A DNA stretch of 64,000 nucleotides from Moniliophthora roreri (taxonomy: Eukaryota; Basidiomycota; Agaricomycetes; Agaricales; Marasmiaceae), in assembly GCA_001466705.2 (NCBI GenBank), contig LATX02000022.1, positions 1-64,000 on the forward strand, given 5' to 3'. Numbering within the stretch: the stretch's first letter is position 1; each line of letters starts with the position of its first letter. Made by a program: the position numbers and the translations under genes. Under the pieces are notes generated by a model, which did no database searches, was not told the origin of the DNA, and was given only the letters and a program-made list of their open reading frames with translations. Below, in pieces: positions 24,300 to 36,100 of this stretch.

Positions 24300-25108
24300 T
24301 CTGCTTGTCTTCCTCGACCGTTCTTAAACTTTGCGTTCTACAGGGACTTTGTGAGTGCCTCACTTCATTATTTTAACCTTTTTTCTTTGCTTTTTCTTTG
24401 CCATTCAATCTCAAGATGAATCATTACGGATGTAAAACGAGTTCAAGGACTCAAAAATCCGAGAGCGCAAAAAACCCATGTGGATCTTTCCGTTGCCTTC
24501 CTTCTGACACCTCTACTCCTTTTCTGTCGATCTATGGTTCTGAATGCTAATCGTTACCATTCATCAGGTATTCCCGTGGCATAAGCCCGCTGATATCGAT
24601 CCCGTCGTTGTGAGTATCTCGTTCTTTGCACCTTTGTTCACGATGAAACCAACTGCGGATGAAAAGAGTCAAAGACTCGGAATCCGAGAGCGCATAAAAC
24701 CCATGTGGATTCCTCCGCTGCCTTCCTTCTGACCCTTTTCGTGTGTTTTTAGACGAGCTGCTAACTCTTTGTCGATAGGTTCTGTCTGGTTATTCAGAGG
24801 ACGGTGGTATCAGAGGATAGCTGCTACATACTCTCCCTCGCGCCTCGCTATGTACCATATCTCCATGTCACATACCATCGCAACTTTCATCAGAGGCTTT
24901 ATTCACTATTGACTGATGCAAGACTACTTCGTTCATCCATTTGCACCGAGGTCGTTACGATACAACTACCGAGCTCAGGGTGACATGTTTACGCGGAGAC
25001 GTTGAGTTAGATCGAGTCTGTTGCCGCGAAGCATTTTCATGACCAAACGACGAATCTCGCATGTGTTCCATGTAAAAATTTAAATCCGCAGATGAACTAC
25101 CATGTCAA
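24300..25108. other. Spacer with a diverged direct repeat
   Basis: A block of about 95 bp at 24415-24510 (AAAAACCCATGTGGAT then CTTTCCGTTGCCTTCCTTCT) recurs diverged at 24640-24732. Each copy is preceded by a TTGTGAGT element. No ORF with homology; it may be a duplicated leader or a relic of an F-box gene 5' region. Confidence 0.4.
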
Positions 25109-26838
25109 TCACAGCTCCTCCCATCCAAATTCAAACTCCCAATCATCACCTCCCCCGCTTTGAAAATCAAACAGCTGATTATAGCACCTTTGTCCCTGTG
25201 TGCTAAAATGCTTGTATGGATTCGCAGCGTTCAACTTTTCTCCGCATCTATAACAAAAATGGGCTTTGCACTTGACACATGTCATCTACCGAAAGACCAT
25301 CAGCGGAGAAAGAACAGGCAGCAAGGAGAAGACATACATGGTTACACCCCAAACTCTTCTCGACATTCACTCCGCACCCAGGGCACGCCATCGTCGACGC
25401 CTCGAGCCATTTCTTGTTGGCTTGTTCTTCATTAAAGGTCCGAACCAACTTTTGAATGTTTTTCTTCCCAAATCGTCTTTCCATCGTGGTACGTTCGGGA
25501 GAGTCATCAGGCAGAGCGAGATATTCTCTGACGACAGTTTCAGAGGCTGAGATGGGACAGTCAGTGTGTGGCCCGTGCCTGTTCGTGTTACCAATTAGCG
25601 TTAAGAAAAAAAGGAAAGCAAGTCAACGAAAAACATACCAAGTCCGCTTACAAAACGCACAAAAACTGTACGAACAAGCTCCACATGTCCTTAACCTCTC
25701 CCATCCTGAGTCTTCCTGCCCTTGCACGGACTCTGGTTTAGGCACAGGCCTCTGACACCATGACATTGGGCAATGGATAATGCTTGGATCTCGCTCAACG
25801 GCCACCTTTTCTCTCAACCACCTCCACCTCCGGATTTCTTCGTCGCCTCTGCTAACGACTCGGGCAACCTCTTCTTCAGTGGCCTCTCTTCCTGCTTTGA
25901 CACATTCGGGGTCAGGACAACCAACACGGGAGATTTCACCTTCTCTGATACAGAGGCCCCAAAAGTCTTGGAGACATGCACGGCAAAAGATGTGGCTGCA
26001 GGAGAGCTGGAGGCACTTGGAGCCTTTGAAGTATTCCATACATATGGAGCAAGGGTAGGATGTCTGGTTAAAGGTGTTGGATAGCGATAAAGTCTGGTGG
26101 TCGTTTAGCAAGGCAGCGAGCAGGGGTGGTGATGGATGATGGATCCTGCAAATAGATACTGTCAGTAAATATTGATAGCACTAAAAGAAAACGCACCTGG
26201 AAGAGACAAAATCAGCACTAGGAAAGGGCTCCAAAGCTATGTTTGGGGCCCAATTCCGGATTCATCCAAACTGATTTTCACTCTTCCGGGATTTAGGGGT
26301 AGGGAGTACTGACTGTATCGTGGTCCCGTCGGTGATCCCAATATCTGAAAGAAACTCTCCGCTATGGAGGTACTCGATCCAGGTGTACAGAACACCTTGG
26401 CCTTGGCCTGGGGTCTCGTTCCACATGTCCACTAAGCGAGTCTGTAGCCGAGTGATATGAGGTGTCTGGAGCCATAAATGCGTCGCTCGGAGTGAAAGAA
26501 GGGTAGGTGCTTCGTTAACTGGATAGGTCGTCGGAAGCATGATGTGCAATAGAAGAGGCGGCAGAGTCGACAACGGCAAGGACACTGCCTGGTCCAATGC
26601 CAATGCTGAATCGTCCAGAACATTAACTGTTCTCTGCTCATTAAATTCAATAGGAAATTCGAGCTTAAAAGAACCATCCGATGCGAGGTTTTGTGTGATA
26701 TAATCTGGATATATTGACTAAAGGTAAAGTTTAGTAAGAATCGCTCTGCGATACAAGACCAATGGTCGCCTCTAAAACTTCCATCTCTTCCTTCTGCAGC
26801 AAAGCACATTCTTCCAGAATTTCAGCGTCCAAAGTCAT
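25109..26838 (-). CDS. RBR-type E3 ubiquitin ligase (RNF14/ITT1 family)
   Basis: Predicted 465-aa RING-between-RING ligase. It takes ubiquitin from an E2 onto its RING2 cysteine and passes it to the substrate; relatives act on stalled translation factors (known for the family). Exons: 26838-26770, 26717-26314, 26145-25639, 25578-25338, 25285-25109. Domains: RWD (residues 1-150: MEVLE/SIYPDYI, then LPPLLLHIMLPTTYPV); RING1 CSICMEYFKGSKC, CSHIFCRACLQDFW; IBR HCPMSWCQRPVP, CGACSYSFCAFCKRTW; RFGKKNIQKLV; RING2 CPGCGVNVEKSLGCNH/MTCVKC, FCYRCGEKLNAANPYKHF. The likely catalytic Cys is in GCNHMTC. Intron 1 needs a GC donor (GAG/GCGACC); intron 2 is 168 nt, three times the local norm. The full RNF14 order is present, so the family call is firm. 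Confidence 0.92.
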
Positions 26839-27497
26839 CGTGTCGAGATAAGCCAGTAGGACTGATGTTAAAAACTGATTAGGGTATGTGGTAGAGGCTC
26901 CCCAAGTTATTATAGAGAGGAAATATAAGCGTCAAGAACAGGAGAAAGTGAGCAAAGTGAACGCATTGACATGAACGGGGCCAAGCTGAGTCAAGAGGTG
27001 GTGGTTTGTCACAAAGAAGCGGCTGAGCCCGGCATGACGGCTAAACCGGCGTATGTTTGGATAGAAAAGAGAAAAATACGATTCATCTACAGTCAGATAC
27101 GTACAATACAGTATATAGCAGTTAAGTAAATTTCGCCGGGTTTTTAAAAAAATCATATAAGGTCCACGACGTATGCCAACGACAAGACAAACACGAAGAA
27201 AGATCATGCAGGAAAATGATCGTGCAAGTCTATGCTGAAATGAAAGCGCTGAAACCGTTAATAGAACATCCACAAGCCTACAGAAAAGGACAAGTAGTAG
27301 GAGGAAAAAAGAATTCAGTGACGACGATGATGATGCTAGCTTCATTGCAGTAATACAGAGGTAAAGAAATCGGATGCGTTGTGAGGGCTGAGAGATCGGA
27401 ACTCTGCGAAGGCAACAGGGTGGACGTGAGAGAGAAGCTTCAAGAATGACGACAAATTTCCATCCCGACGACTCTCCCGCAGCACGTCAGATTCAGA
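26839..27497. other. Spacer between RBR ligase and PRE7
   Basis: Holds the 5' side of the ligase gene and the 3' side of PRE7. A minus ORF 27345-26932 begins with a run of Ser and Leu but has no support beyond length. A hydrophobic start like this can arise from the TTG/CTT-rich sequence. Confidence 0.4.
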
Positions 27498-29256
27498 TCA
27501 ATCCCTCTTCAAGTTTCTCCTGATGATGAAGGTTCGCTCTCCATCCCTCGTCTGTGTCATCTCTTGAACGCCCGGCACGTTCTCCAGCCCTTGCAGTGAG
27601 CTGCCTTTTGCCAGAACCACATACATCTCCAGACCGTCGCCGACCTATAAGGCAAAACCGAGATCAAGAAGAGTCGACATTGATCCGTCGCGAAGTATGA
27701 TGGAATATGACGGAATGGGAAGCAGACAGAGACGGAAAAAAGTCGTTAGCCGCATGACCTTTAAACTCAAACTGCGAACAACGAACCTCAATGTGTCTTT
27801 CCGTTGCGCTGGTGAAGGAGTCGATCACGAGCGCGAGAACCTCGTGAAGAGGTAAATGGGTTGGGTGTGACGTTCCCGGTGCAGGTCTCTGGTTCTTGAA
27901 GTAAATCTAGCGAGGACGATTTAGCGCACCCGTCACCATTGCCAGCCAATGATCAAGCAAAAGCAGGAACGTGAAGCGACGAAACCAGGGTTGAATGTCA
28001 TGCCGCATCGCGACCAGTCGTAGAAACGTTAATTGACGGAGCTGTGGGGCGCACCGCTCCAGGACAAATGTACATTCCCAAACTCATCGACGAAAGATCG
28101 GAAGAAGTCGGAAAAGGATCGGATATTGGCAGCATTCGGCATACAGCATGGGCACCATCCCATCTGCAAAGTAAGGAAAGCAGGACCACACAAGGCTACC
28201 GCCCAATAAATCATCTTCGTTCCGGATGCGCCGACCACAAAGTATGGCGATCACCGTAGTGAATTGGTGATTGTGAAGGGAGTGTAATTCTCGGAATGTA
28301 GATAGTCATGGGGCAATAAAAAAAGTCAATGTGAAAGGGCCCCGATGAAAGAAAATGAAAGTCCAGGGAGAAATGAGGGGTATAGATGGATAAAAACACG
28401 TACCTGGTTATCCAAGAATGGCTGGACGAGTGATTGAGCCGCGCCTGCAGCACGGCATGATTCACGTTCATATGAACCCACGGGGTCAAAAGAGTATACA
28501 GCACCGGATCCTGTGCGTTGAAATGGTGAATATATGTGCGGAGGAAGTTTAAGAAGAGACAAAAACATGGTCGAAATAGGTCAAGGATGACATCAAGTGA
28601 TGAGCCTCCGTATTTAGATTTTTTGTGCATCCTCACGACCGTCAACGCGAGGTTGCGGAGCTCGGTTTCGGGGTGCGGGTGAATGGAGCATTATCGAAGC
28701 CCGTGCAAGATTCCGAAATGAATTGGGATCGATGTCTACTCACCATCTTCCTCTATACCGCCAAGGATGTTGTAAACGTAGTACGGGAAAAAGCGTCGAG
28801 CGTAGAGCATAGTTTGTATCAGTCGTGCGATTGCACGCAAAGGCATATCTTTTGCGTGAGCGTGGCGATACCACTAGATCGCGAAGACTGATTGTCAGCG
28901 CACTTGAATGATTTTCGCGACAAGCTGCACATCACGTACCTCTAGCCGTTGCCTAACCTTCTTCACAAACATGTTACCATCCGCAGCAAAGCCATTCACA
29001 GCTAGGACTGCTTTATCGGTTCTGCAAAGGATACATGAGTCCTGATGACGAATCGAAAGAAAAGTAACGCATGTACGTACAATTTGAACACCTTGGGTGC
29101 ATATCGCGTTTGGATGTTGTATCCTTCGCTCTGCCGAGTGTCACCAGCAATGACACTAAAGTTTGCTCCAGCGATAGCCAATATGGTGCCACCGTTTTCG
29201 CTGTAAGGGTTGAATTGTCTTTGCTGGGGTTGACCGAGAGAAACCATATCGGGCAT
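27498..29256 (-). CDS. PRE7: 20S proteasome subunit beta type-1 (beta6)
   Basis: Predicted 253-aa non-catalytic beta subunit of the 20S core particle in cytosol and nucleus. Exons: 29256-29081, 29021-28940, 28873-28744, 28510-28404, 27906-27787, 27644-27498; frame open to TGA. Starts [12 protein letters not shown]. The conserved entry is [20 protein letters not shown], followed by [25 protein letters not shown], the [17 protein letters not shown] motif, [15 protein letters not shown], the [16 protein letters not shown] helix, [21 protein letters not shown] and tail RRNLKRD. The beta fold starts without a Thr propeptide site, as expected for beta6. All introns are GT-AG, but intron 4 (28403-27907) is about 497 nt against about 60-110 for its neighbours. 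Confidence 0.96.
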
Positions 29257-29399
29257 CGTATGAGTTTTGAGGTTGAGGTGGATGTCGAAGACGACGAGGA
29301 GATCGTGGAATTAAGAAAGAAGAAGAAGAGGCTGGAGCTGGAGCTGCGTATATATCCTTGTAAAAGGTCAAGGTAGAAAATAGCCCGCGCTTGCTCTGC

Positions 29400-32300
29400 T
29401 TCTTACGCGGCCTTCGACCCGTGGGAAAATCAAGAACCTCGGGGAAAAGTGATCATCACCATCTCGATATTTTCTATTCTGACATTTGAAGGGCGCAAAT
29501 AAGGGTACCAAAATATACCTTTCTGATCCATACGCAGCGTCTTCTTGCCAGGGGTAAAGAGGTAGACCACCTTATGTTATGTTTTGCTCAATAATCTGAC
29601 CCTTTTTTCGCTCTGGTCGATTCTACCGACTACTCTCCGGTTTACAGGTACACATTCAATATCACTTTCTCCCATTGTTCCGCGTGTTCTACGATCAATC
29701 CGCCAAATTTATCCATGTATCTAATCTGGGCTCGTTCGGCGTTCTCAAGGGTTCTTCTCAAATCAACCGTAAGTCTTCGCGTTCAAAAAAACCACCTCGC
29801 TGTTACGAGACACAGCGTTGACCCTTTGATTGACAGCTCGTGGTCGAGGAATGGAATAGAATTTGTCCGAAGATCCCCTGGGCGACACTCTCAGACGGAG
29901 CGCTCTGCATGGCTTGGACAACTGAACGCGTCTCGGTCGCCATCAAGGTGCCCCGGCTATCGGTGCGATTACCGTGGGCCCCATCTCGGTCTCCAAACTG
30001 CTACGTACTGAAGTAGTTGTTAGCTCCAGTGCAGACCCCACCATTGCATCACTTCTATTCTTGACATGACTTCCATAGCCACCCGCCGCCCGGTTACAGC
30101 GGGCTCAACTGGAGGCGATAACAAGCTTTGTTCAGGTGGACTTTGTCTCCCTAGAATAACACAACCACGGGTCGTGGAGTTGCTGGACAGAACCCCTGTC
30201 TGGGAACCAAGGTGAATCCGGGTATTCTTCATATTCATTCATTGTCAGTGTCGCATTTCAAGTTCGCCACTCTTTTCCAGCCCTTGAATGGTATAATTAA
30301 CTATGGAACGTCCTAGGCAGCTCTATTCACACTCACGGTCCTATAGGGTCGGGCTCTTTGTGGCGAGTTTGCGTCCTTTCCCAGAAGGACGCAGACTCTC
30401 AGGCTATATTTCAGACGCGACACGAAATCCCACCAAAAAGGGCTCACGTGTAGCTACATGTGGCTAAACTAGCTATGATTTCACACAGCTTATTCCCATG
30501 TCATCATCATGCCCAACGCGAGCACGCGATTGTGGAAGGACGATGCACTTCCTAGGAAACTTTCCTCTGCAAATCTTGCTGCATGTACGACACGTTATCG
30601 TCGCGATCAGAGTCTAATGGTTTGCCGTCAAACACTTCTTCCCATGGCCAGGTGTCTCGCTTTCGCTCCCTTATCCTCAGCGGACCTTGTGGCCCATTCT
30701 ACTGAAGCTCTTTATGCAACGTATGTCTATATCTTCCCATCTACCACTGGAATACGAGACAATCTATCAGCTCTTGCACTACTCTTTGTGGCCAAAACAG
30801 ACGCGTCTGATTGTCCCCAAGTAACTTAGACTCGGGACCCAGTACAGCTATCACTCTGGTCACTCTGGATTCCATACTTCCAACGTGAGTCTCTGTGGTC
30901 AGCTCGAAGCTTAGCTGTGAGAACCCGCCAGCGCATACCGCACAAAACCGACTTCTAATGCAATTTAAACGTGCTCTTTCCCCGTTCACTCTCACGGAAC
31001 AGTGCCTTCTGCTTTCATTTCCGAAAGTCAAATCATCAAAGCCTGAGCTTTCTTATCAGGATCAAAAACGTATCTCTTCCAGGATGTACTTGAGCTGAAT
31101 CTCCTCGATTATTGGGATAGCACGTTCGCTCTCTCAAGTAAACACGACTTTCACGCTCAGGTGTCGTCAAGTTTCAACACCCAACTCAGGGCGCGTACTA
31201 TATATAGTAGGCGGTAATTTCCATTAGCCTGCCTAAAGCTCAACTCCTCCGTTAAAGCCGCTACCTATTTTTAGTCGCGCTCGGACTCACTGTCCTATCT
31301 TTGAGTATAGTCCCCTTGACGCACTCCGATCCCAAGCTACCATTACGACGTTCAATTCTTCCTGCTTTCTTTGTGAAGCCTGGAACGCCTTCTTGTTCAC
31401 TGGCGGTCACGGAAAAAACGGCATTAGTTTGCTTCGGATGCGTGTTGCTGGTGCCTCTCGATGAAAAGCGTGTACGCCCGCTCATCTTCAAATCGTCTCA
31501 TCGATCATTTTTGCCGCGGAGATCAACGGGAAGGACTGGAAAGCGTCTCTTTTACCTGCCCGCAGTCCTTTGTGCAACATCGTTCTGCCGATGAACAAAG
31601 ATCAACACACATACATCTGTCTTGATTGGAAGATAAGTATCTGTCAAATAGCCTGTGTACGTGCTTCTATATGTTTATCAGTCAGGACGTTTATGACATC
31701 TATCTTGCACAGTGGATCCTTATGTGATTAATCCCGAAGATTCTCCCTTGGGTAACAAGTGACGCATGATAGCCCCGCTTACCGCTCTATGGTGTTTCAT
31801 TTTCTAGACTCTTGTTGGAATTTCCCCTACTTCTTCAGCTCACAGACGACTGGGTGGGACTACCAAGACTCCGCGAAGAACGCCACAAAAGGGCTCAATA
31901 GGCGTTGTGGAGCTTTTTTCAACGGGCCGTACTTTATAAACTTCTTCCGTGCGCGATAGGAATCGCCTCCGAATGATCATATTTGTGGAGCGACAATGTT
32001 TGAACCCTCAATCTCAGGAAGTGATTCTACTTTCATAGATGTGAACGAAAGCCTTAACAAGTCCGTGCGAGACGGCGACTACATAGCAGCGTTATCTTAC
32101 AACTACTGCTAGCGAAGAACGTTTGAACAATGATTGTCGTAAAATGAAAAGTACTAGCTGCCGGTGAAGTGGCATATTTCTAGAGCAGTAACAATGCGAG
32201 GCTTGCATGTGCAGTTCCCGACTCCTGACAAGGGTCCCCGGAGATTCCCTGTAATTGCTCCTTCATGATCTGCAAAGCCCTGGCACTTGAGTGTCCAAGC

Positions 32301-33069
32301 TATATGATTATGTTACTGCAGGCGTCATATCCACGAGTGGACATCCCCGAACCCGAAGAACTGAGGGACTTCTGTCTGATGTGCCTGGTGTCTCAAGCTC
32401 TGGAAGTATATACCCCTCATCAGCACAGGTATCACCGAGGTTCTCATGTCTTCCAAAGCATGAGGTTCGGCGGCAAGAATTGAAGTTCTTAATAAACCGA
32501 GCAGCACGGATTGAGGTGATTCTCTTCTTCGGTTTTCATACGCAAATACGAAGGGATCCAGACTCCAGTGTGCAAGTCTAGGTCTTCAAGATGAGTCTGG
32601 TCTTGGCTGTCTCAAAAAACCTTTATCTTAATATCGAGGCTCGATAATCTCTGTCATATTTCTCTGGATCCCGACGAGGCTGGAGGTTAAGTTCAGCTAA
32701 CGACTTCTTCGCGAAGCCCATGTGGCCGCGTACATGCGCCACATTCGAAAAATGTGATTGGATCGGAGAAGGCAAATATTTCGAGAAATGAAGGTCCTTC
32801 GATGCGAAAGAGCGCTCACAATGTGAATGACGGCGGATGATTAGGCTTTTGTTGTTCCCTTCAATGCGAAAATGTGAAGTTGCGATACTATGCAAATCGG
32901 CGTCATTATGAAGCAGATTGGCCGTCATGGTGGCTTGAATACCTCCTTTGGATTGCTAGTGCGCAGCGGAAGAAGCAGATCAGTCGGGATGAGGCGAATG
33001 TTACTGATGTTATCCATCGAGCGTAACGAGAAAGAGATTCGAAGCTTCTCAGTATCTCCACTATCAGTA
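29400..33069. other. Gene-poor stretch with decayed coding-like frames
   Basis: About 3.7 kb. Plus-strand 29640-29900 reads VFYDQSAKFIHVSNLGSFG before a possible GTAAGT donor. Plus-strand 30515-31210 stays nearly open with isolated stops (PFTLTEQCLLLSFPKVK is one frame's shadow; another reads LEYETIYQLLHYSLWPKQT). Neither matches a family I know. This looks like one or two old pseudogenes; no repeats, tRNA or rRNA seen. Confidence 0.35.
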
Positions 33070-33652
33070 TCACAGGCTCGAGTTGACGTGAATGCTGCCA
33101 ACAGCGATGAGTCCACCTGGAGCAATGTAAACTAATCGGAAGATTGGCAGCTGGAATTGCCGTTTCACAGTAAATGGTCTGTGACACACTATCCATTATT
33201 AGACCAAAGAACCAATCGGCTCACCAGTATGATCATTTGCAAAGGATACTGGTGTGGGCCAATGTAAGTCGGCTTTAGCTCGTAAACAATTTCTAGAAGA
33301 CCTAAAAGTATAGCACAGCTGCAGAGCTTCTAGCAGCGTGAACCTTGTTGCAACACCGTGTGACTGAAATCAGGCAGGGAAAAGAGATAACACGGATGGC
33401 GCTCGTACCTGAACGAATCTCGCAGATAGGGTTGCTAGTCGCAGACTGTTGGCTAGCAGGATCGCTGCCGCCATTGTTTCCAACACTTCCCGTTTCAGGG
33501 CCTCCGGAACCTTCATCCTCTCTGGAATTACCGGTGGTGTCAAAGCATTTGGAAATGCCCTCACAGCCTCCTCTGCCTTCGAGTGACGGGAAAGCATTGA
33601 CAGAGATCGCTAAGGTGATTGAGACGAGAGCTCGTAGATGCGTGGTTCGCAA
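33070..33652 (-). pseudogene. Degenerate class I hydrophobin-like gene
   Basis: Hydrophobins are small secreted amphipathic proteins with eight Cys that coat fungal surfaces. The reading starts with a good signal peptide (MRTTHLRALVSITLAISVNA), then a Ser/Gly-rich linker, PICEIRS/VTRCCNKV, then after a one-base frame slip (near 33310) GLLEIVYELKPTYIGPHQY, and finally TIYCETA and GGLIAVGSIHVNSSL before TGA. This follows the class I order: C-x7-CC, about 34 residues to the next position, then PVCC-like and GLIAxGC-like ends. However, expected Cys are Tyr in HQYPLQ and TIYCE and Ser in AVGS, the single mid-protein Cys is not found, and the frame slips. It is dead, or a diverged secreted protein that only resembles the family. 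Confidence 0.5.
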
Positions 33653-34251
33653 TGTATGTCCGAAGCTGGAGATTAGAGGCTAGAGTCGAAGGACACATTA
33701 TATGGGACGACTACGCTCTCGAGGCCATTTCCACGTTCAATGGAACGATGCCGATCAGCATGACAGGAAAGAAGGGTGGCTGTGAGTTGTCCATTGGGAC
33801 CGACACTGATTGGATGAGCACTTTAACAACGGAAACGAGATAACGACTTTTGCATACTTTGAACGAGATTCGTGCTTTTCCGACCTCTCTCCCAGCTTCT
33901 CTGAGCGGAGTGTGAATGATCTCCGAGCGTTGTGCGACAGATTCCGAAATGGATTTCGGTCATTATTCTGTTTGAGGAGCAAGTTGAGGTTGATAGAGGA
34001 TACAGGACCAGTATTTGCCGGGTGCATATTGGATGCACATAGTGGTTTGAGGAAAAGCCCAGTAAGCGCCCAAGAATAAGCGTCTGCTCAGAACAGAAGC
34101 AGGTGAAGTCAGGTTTATGGTTTATAGATACAATAGAAGGCAATGTACATGAGATCTGCATAAATGTATAGTAAAGATACATAGCATTGTGACCGAGACT
34201 GGGGATAAGGAGATGTTGAGAAAAAGCGCCGAGACAAAGGACAGCCTTGCA
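33653..34251. other. Spacer, no gene recognised
   Basis: Upstream of the hydrophobin-like gene and downstream of the hypothetical gene at 34252. Overlapping short ORFs on both strands; none connects to neighbours. Confidence 0.4.
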
Positions 34252-35476
34252 TCAGCCATGTCTCGATCTCTTCTTCGACGAACGACACCAAGCCTCTTCC
34301 AACGTCGGAGCCGCCAGCACATTCCGCTTCTTATTCTCCTCCTTCAATGCCTTCTTTGCCTGCTCTGGAGCCAGTGCTGATTCTTGTGCATAAATTCGTA
34401 GCAGCTCGTCGTCACTGATTTCATCAGAGTCGTCGTACCTGCTAGAAGCAGGAGGTAGAATGACTTTCTGTGCCCAAGCAGCCACATCCAAGTCGACGTT
34501 GCCGACATTCTCTGTGTTTCCGACAGGAAGGACAACATGCTCGCCGCTGTCGGACGAGTCAAAGTCAGATGCATAGGTGCCAGACAACGACTCCTCCTCG
34601 TCTTCGGAACTGGAATCGTAGACGCAGAGCGTGCATTTGCACGAAATGCCATCAGATGCCTCTGACCGGCGGCGTTTTCTTTTTGATGTCGGTAAGGGTT
34701 TGAAGCGATTATGTGACCAATGCGGCCATTTACCGACGATTTTGATGATTGGGAAGATGACGTTTTCCTTCAGGCTTTGAGGAGAGTGTAACGCATCGGG
34801 TTGGTACAGCTTCAAAAGCAGAATAGCAATTGTAGGGTGTATCATCAATGACATTCGGGGAAGAGTGTCGTAGTTGTGAGCATCCAGTGTGAGAGGCGAC
34901 ATTTGCCCATTGGATGAGCGTTGGTATAGAGGTGGGAGGTATTCGGGTTTCAAGGTTTTGTGGTCGAATCGCCCGGGAAAAAGGATGTACTCCCAGGGCC
35001 CTTTTCCGAATTCCTAATGCACTTGATTGTCAGAACTTACTCGAGCGAAAAGAGGAACCTCTCACCTCAAACCTTCGGCGTTCTCCGACTTTCATCGTGT
35101 GATTATATGCCAACATATCGCACGCATGCTGAATAACGTCCTTTGTAGGCGCAAACTGCAAGGTCTGCTTTTGGAGACAGGGAATGAGATCCTTAGACAC
35201 TACCATGTCATGAGTGTCAAAACGGTTATGACTAAGACATTTTGCTCACCTCTTACCACGTTGTATTCACTATCCAAGGGAATACCACGGTAATCTAGTC
35301 CAAAGGACCACTCAAAGTGTGTGAATTGCTGATGAACGTTGTATTAGTAAATTGACTGCGAAATGAATCCGCCTGCGTACCATGGCTGCCCAAGAATCAT
35401 CTCTGGATATCAGGGCATAAGATTCAAGTTGGAAGTCAGGGTCATTGGAGATTGATATGTCTTGAAGGGACAACAT
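34252..35476 (-). CDS. Hypothetical protein with acidic serine-rich middle
   Basis: Not recognised. Exon model: 35476-35381 (MLSLQDISISNDPDFQLESY), then from 35328 (QFTHFEWSFGLDYRGIPLDS), an exon near 35185-35065 (LIPCLQKQTLQFAPTKDVI, LAYNHTMKVGERRRFE), and a long last exon from about 35015 to 34252 (EFGKGPWEYILFPG through KKRSRHG). The last exon has a basic KRKRRRS cluster, an acidic Ser run (SSSEDEEESLSG, SDEISDDELLRIY) and a Lys-rich end, suggesting a nuclear protein. It faces away from the gene at 36101 across a gap of about 620 bp. Junctions in the middle are my best fit, not certain. Confidence 0.6.
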
Positions 35477-36100
35477 GGTGGTTGGCCTGTCGATGGTGAT
35501 GGTTGAATTCCAGCAGTTAAAAAGGTCCCACGGTGAGGGGTGTGACCGCGACGTGCCTCTTCAGGCGTTTCCCACGGTGGCCAATTTCGACTTCCTCTTC
35601 ACTCGGACAATGGGGATCCATTCGAGTCACACCAAACTATCAGTGACATTTGCCTCGCCATGTTGGTGTGGCAGCTTCCGAATATACAGTATAAAGACCT
35701 AACGAAATGTCGCCAACCCTTGGCGGGGGCGGCGGCGCATCAGAAAACCTAGCACGTGATTTTGGTTACATTTTAGTCCGCTTTTCTCGCCCTTTTTAGG
35801 AATTTTTGGCCGAAAAGTGAGATGCCGCAAGTTAGGTCCGAGCCCACAAAAGCAGCCAGTGTACTGGACTTTCTGTCATCCCTCCTTTATCCAAATGTGA
35901 GTATATTCAATAAAACTTACAGTCAGGGTGTATTGCAAGTGAAATGGCCCAAAACGAGCGTGAGTGGGAAAAGTGGGATAGTTGGGGCGCTTGACTGCCG
36001 GGAGACACCAACAAATGCCTAAAAGCGGTAAAAATCCGGCAAGTACCTGGCACGTCTGCTGATGCCCGGCCCGCCCGCCCGCCCTTGTCGCCCTCCAACC
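35477..36100. promoter_or_regulatory. Divergent intergenic region between two hypothetical genes
   Basis: About 620 bp from which the 35476 gene reads left and the 36101 gene reads right, so it must hold both promoters. It contains pyrimidine-rich stretches and a CCCGCCCGCCCGCCC run just before the plus-strand start. No TATA-like box that I trust. Confidence 0.4.

Noticed and set aside
29715..31098. Possible genes from several 60-106 codon ORFs
   Set aside because: No domain, no consistent splice chain and internal stops; kept only as a decayed coding-like region.
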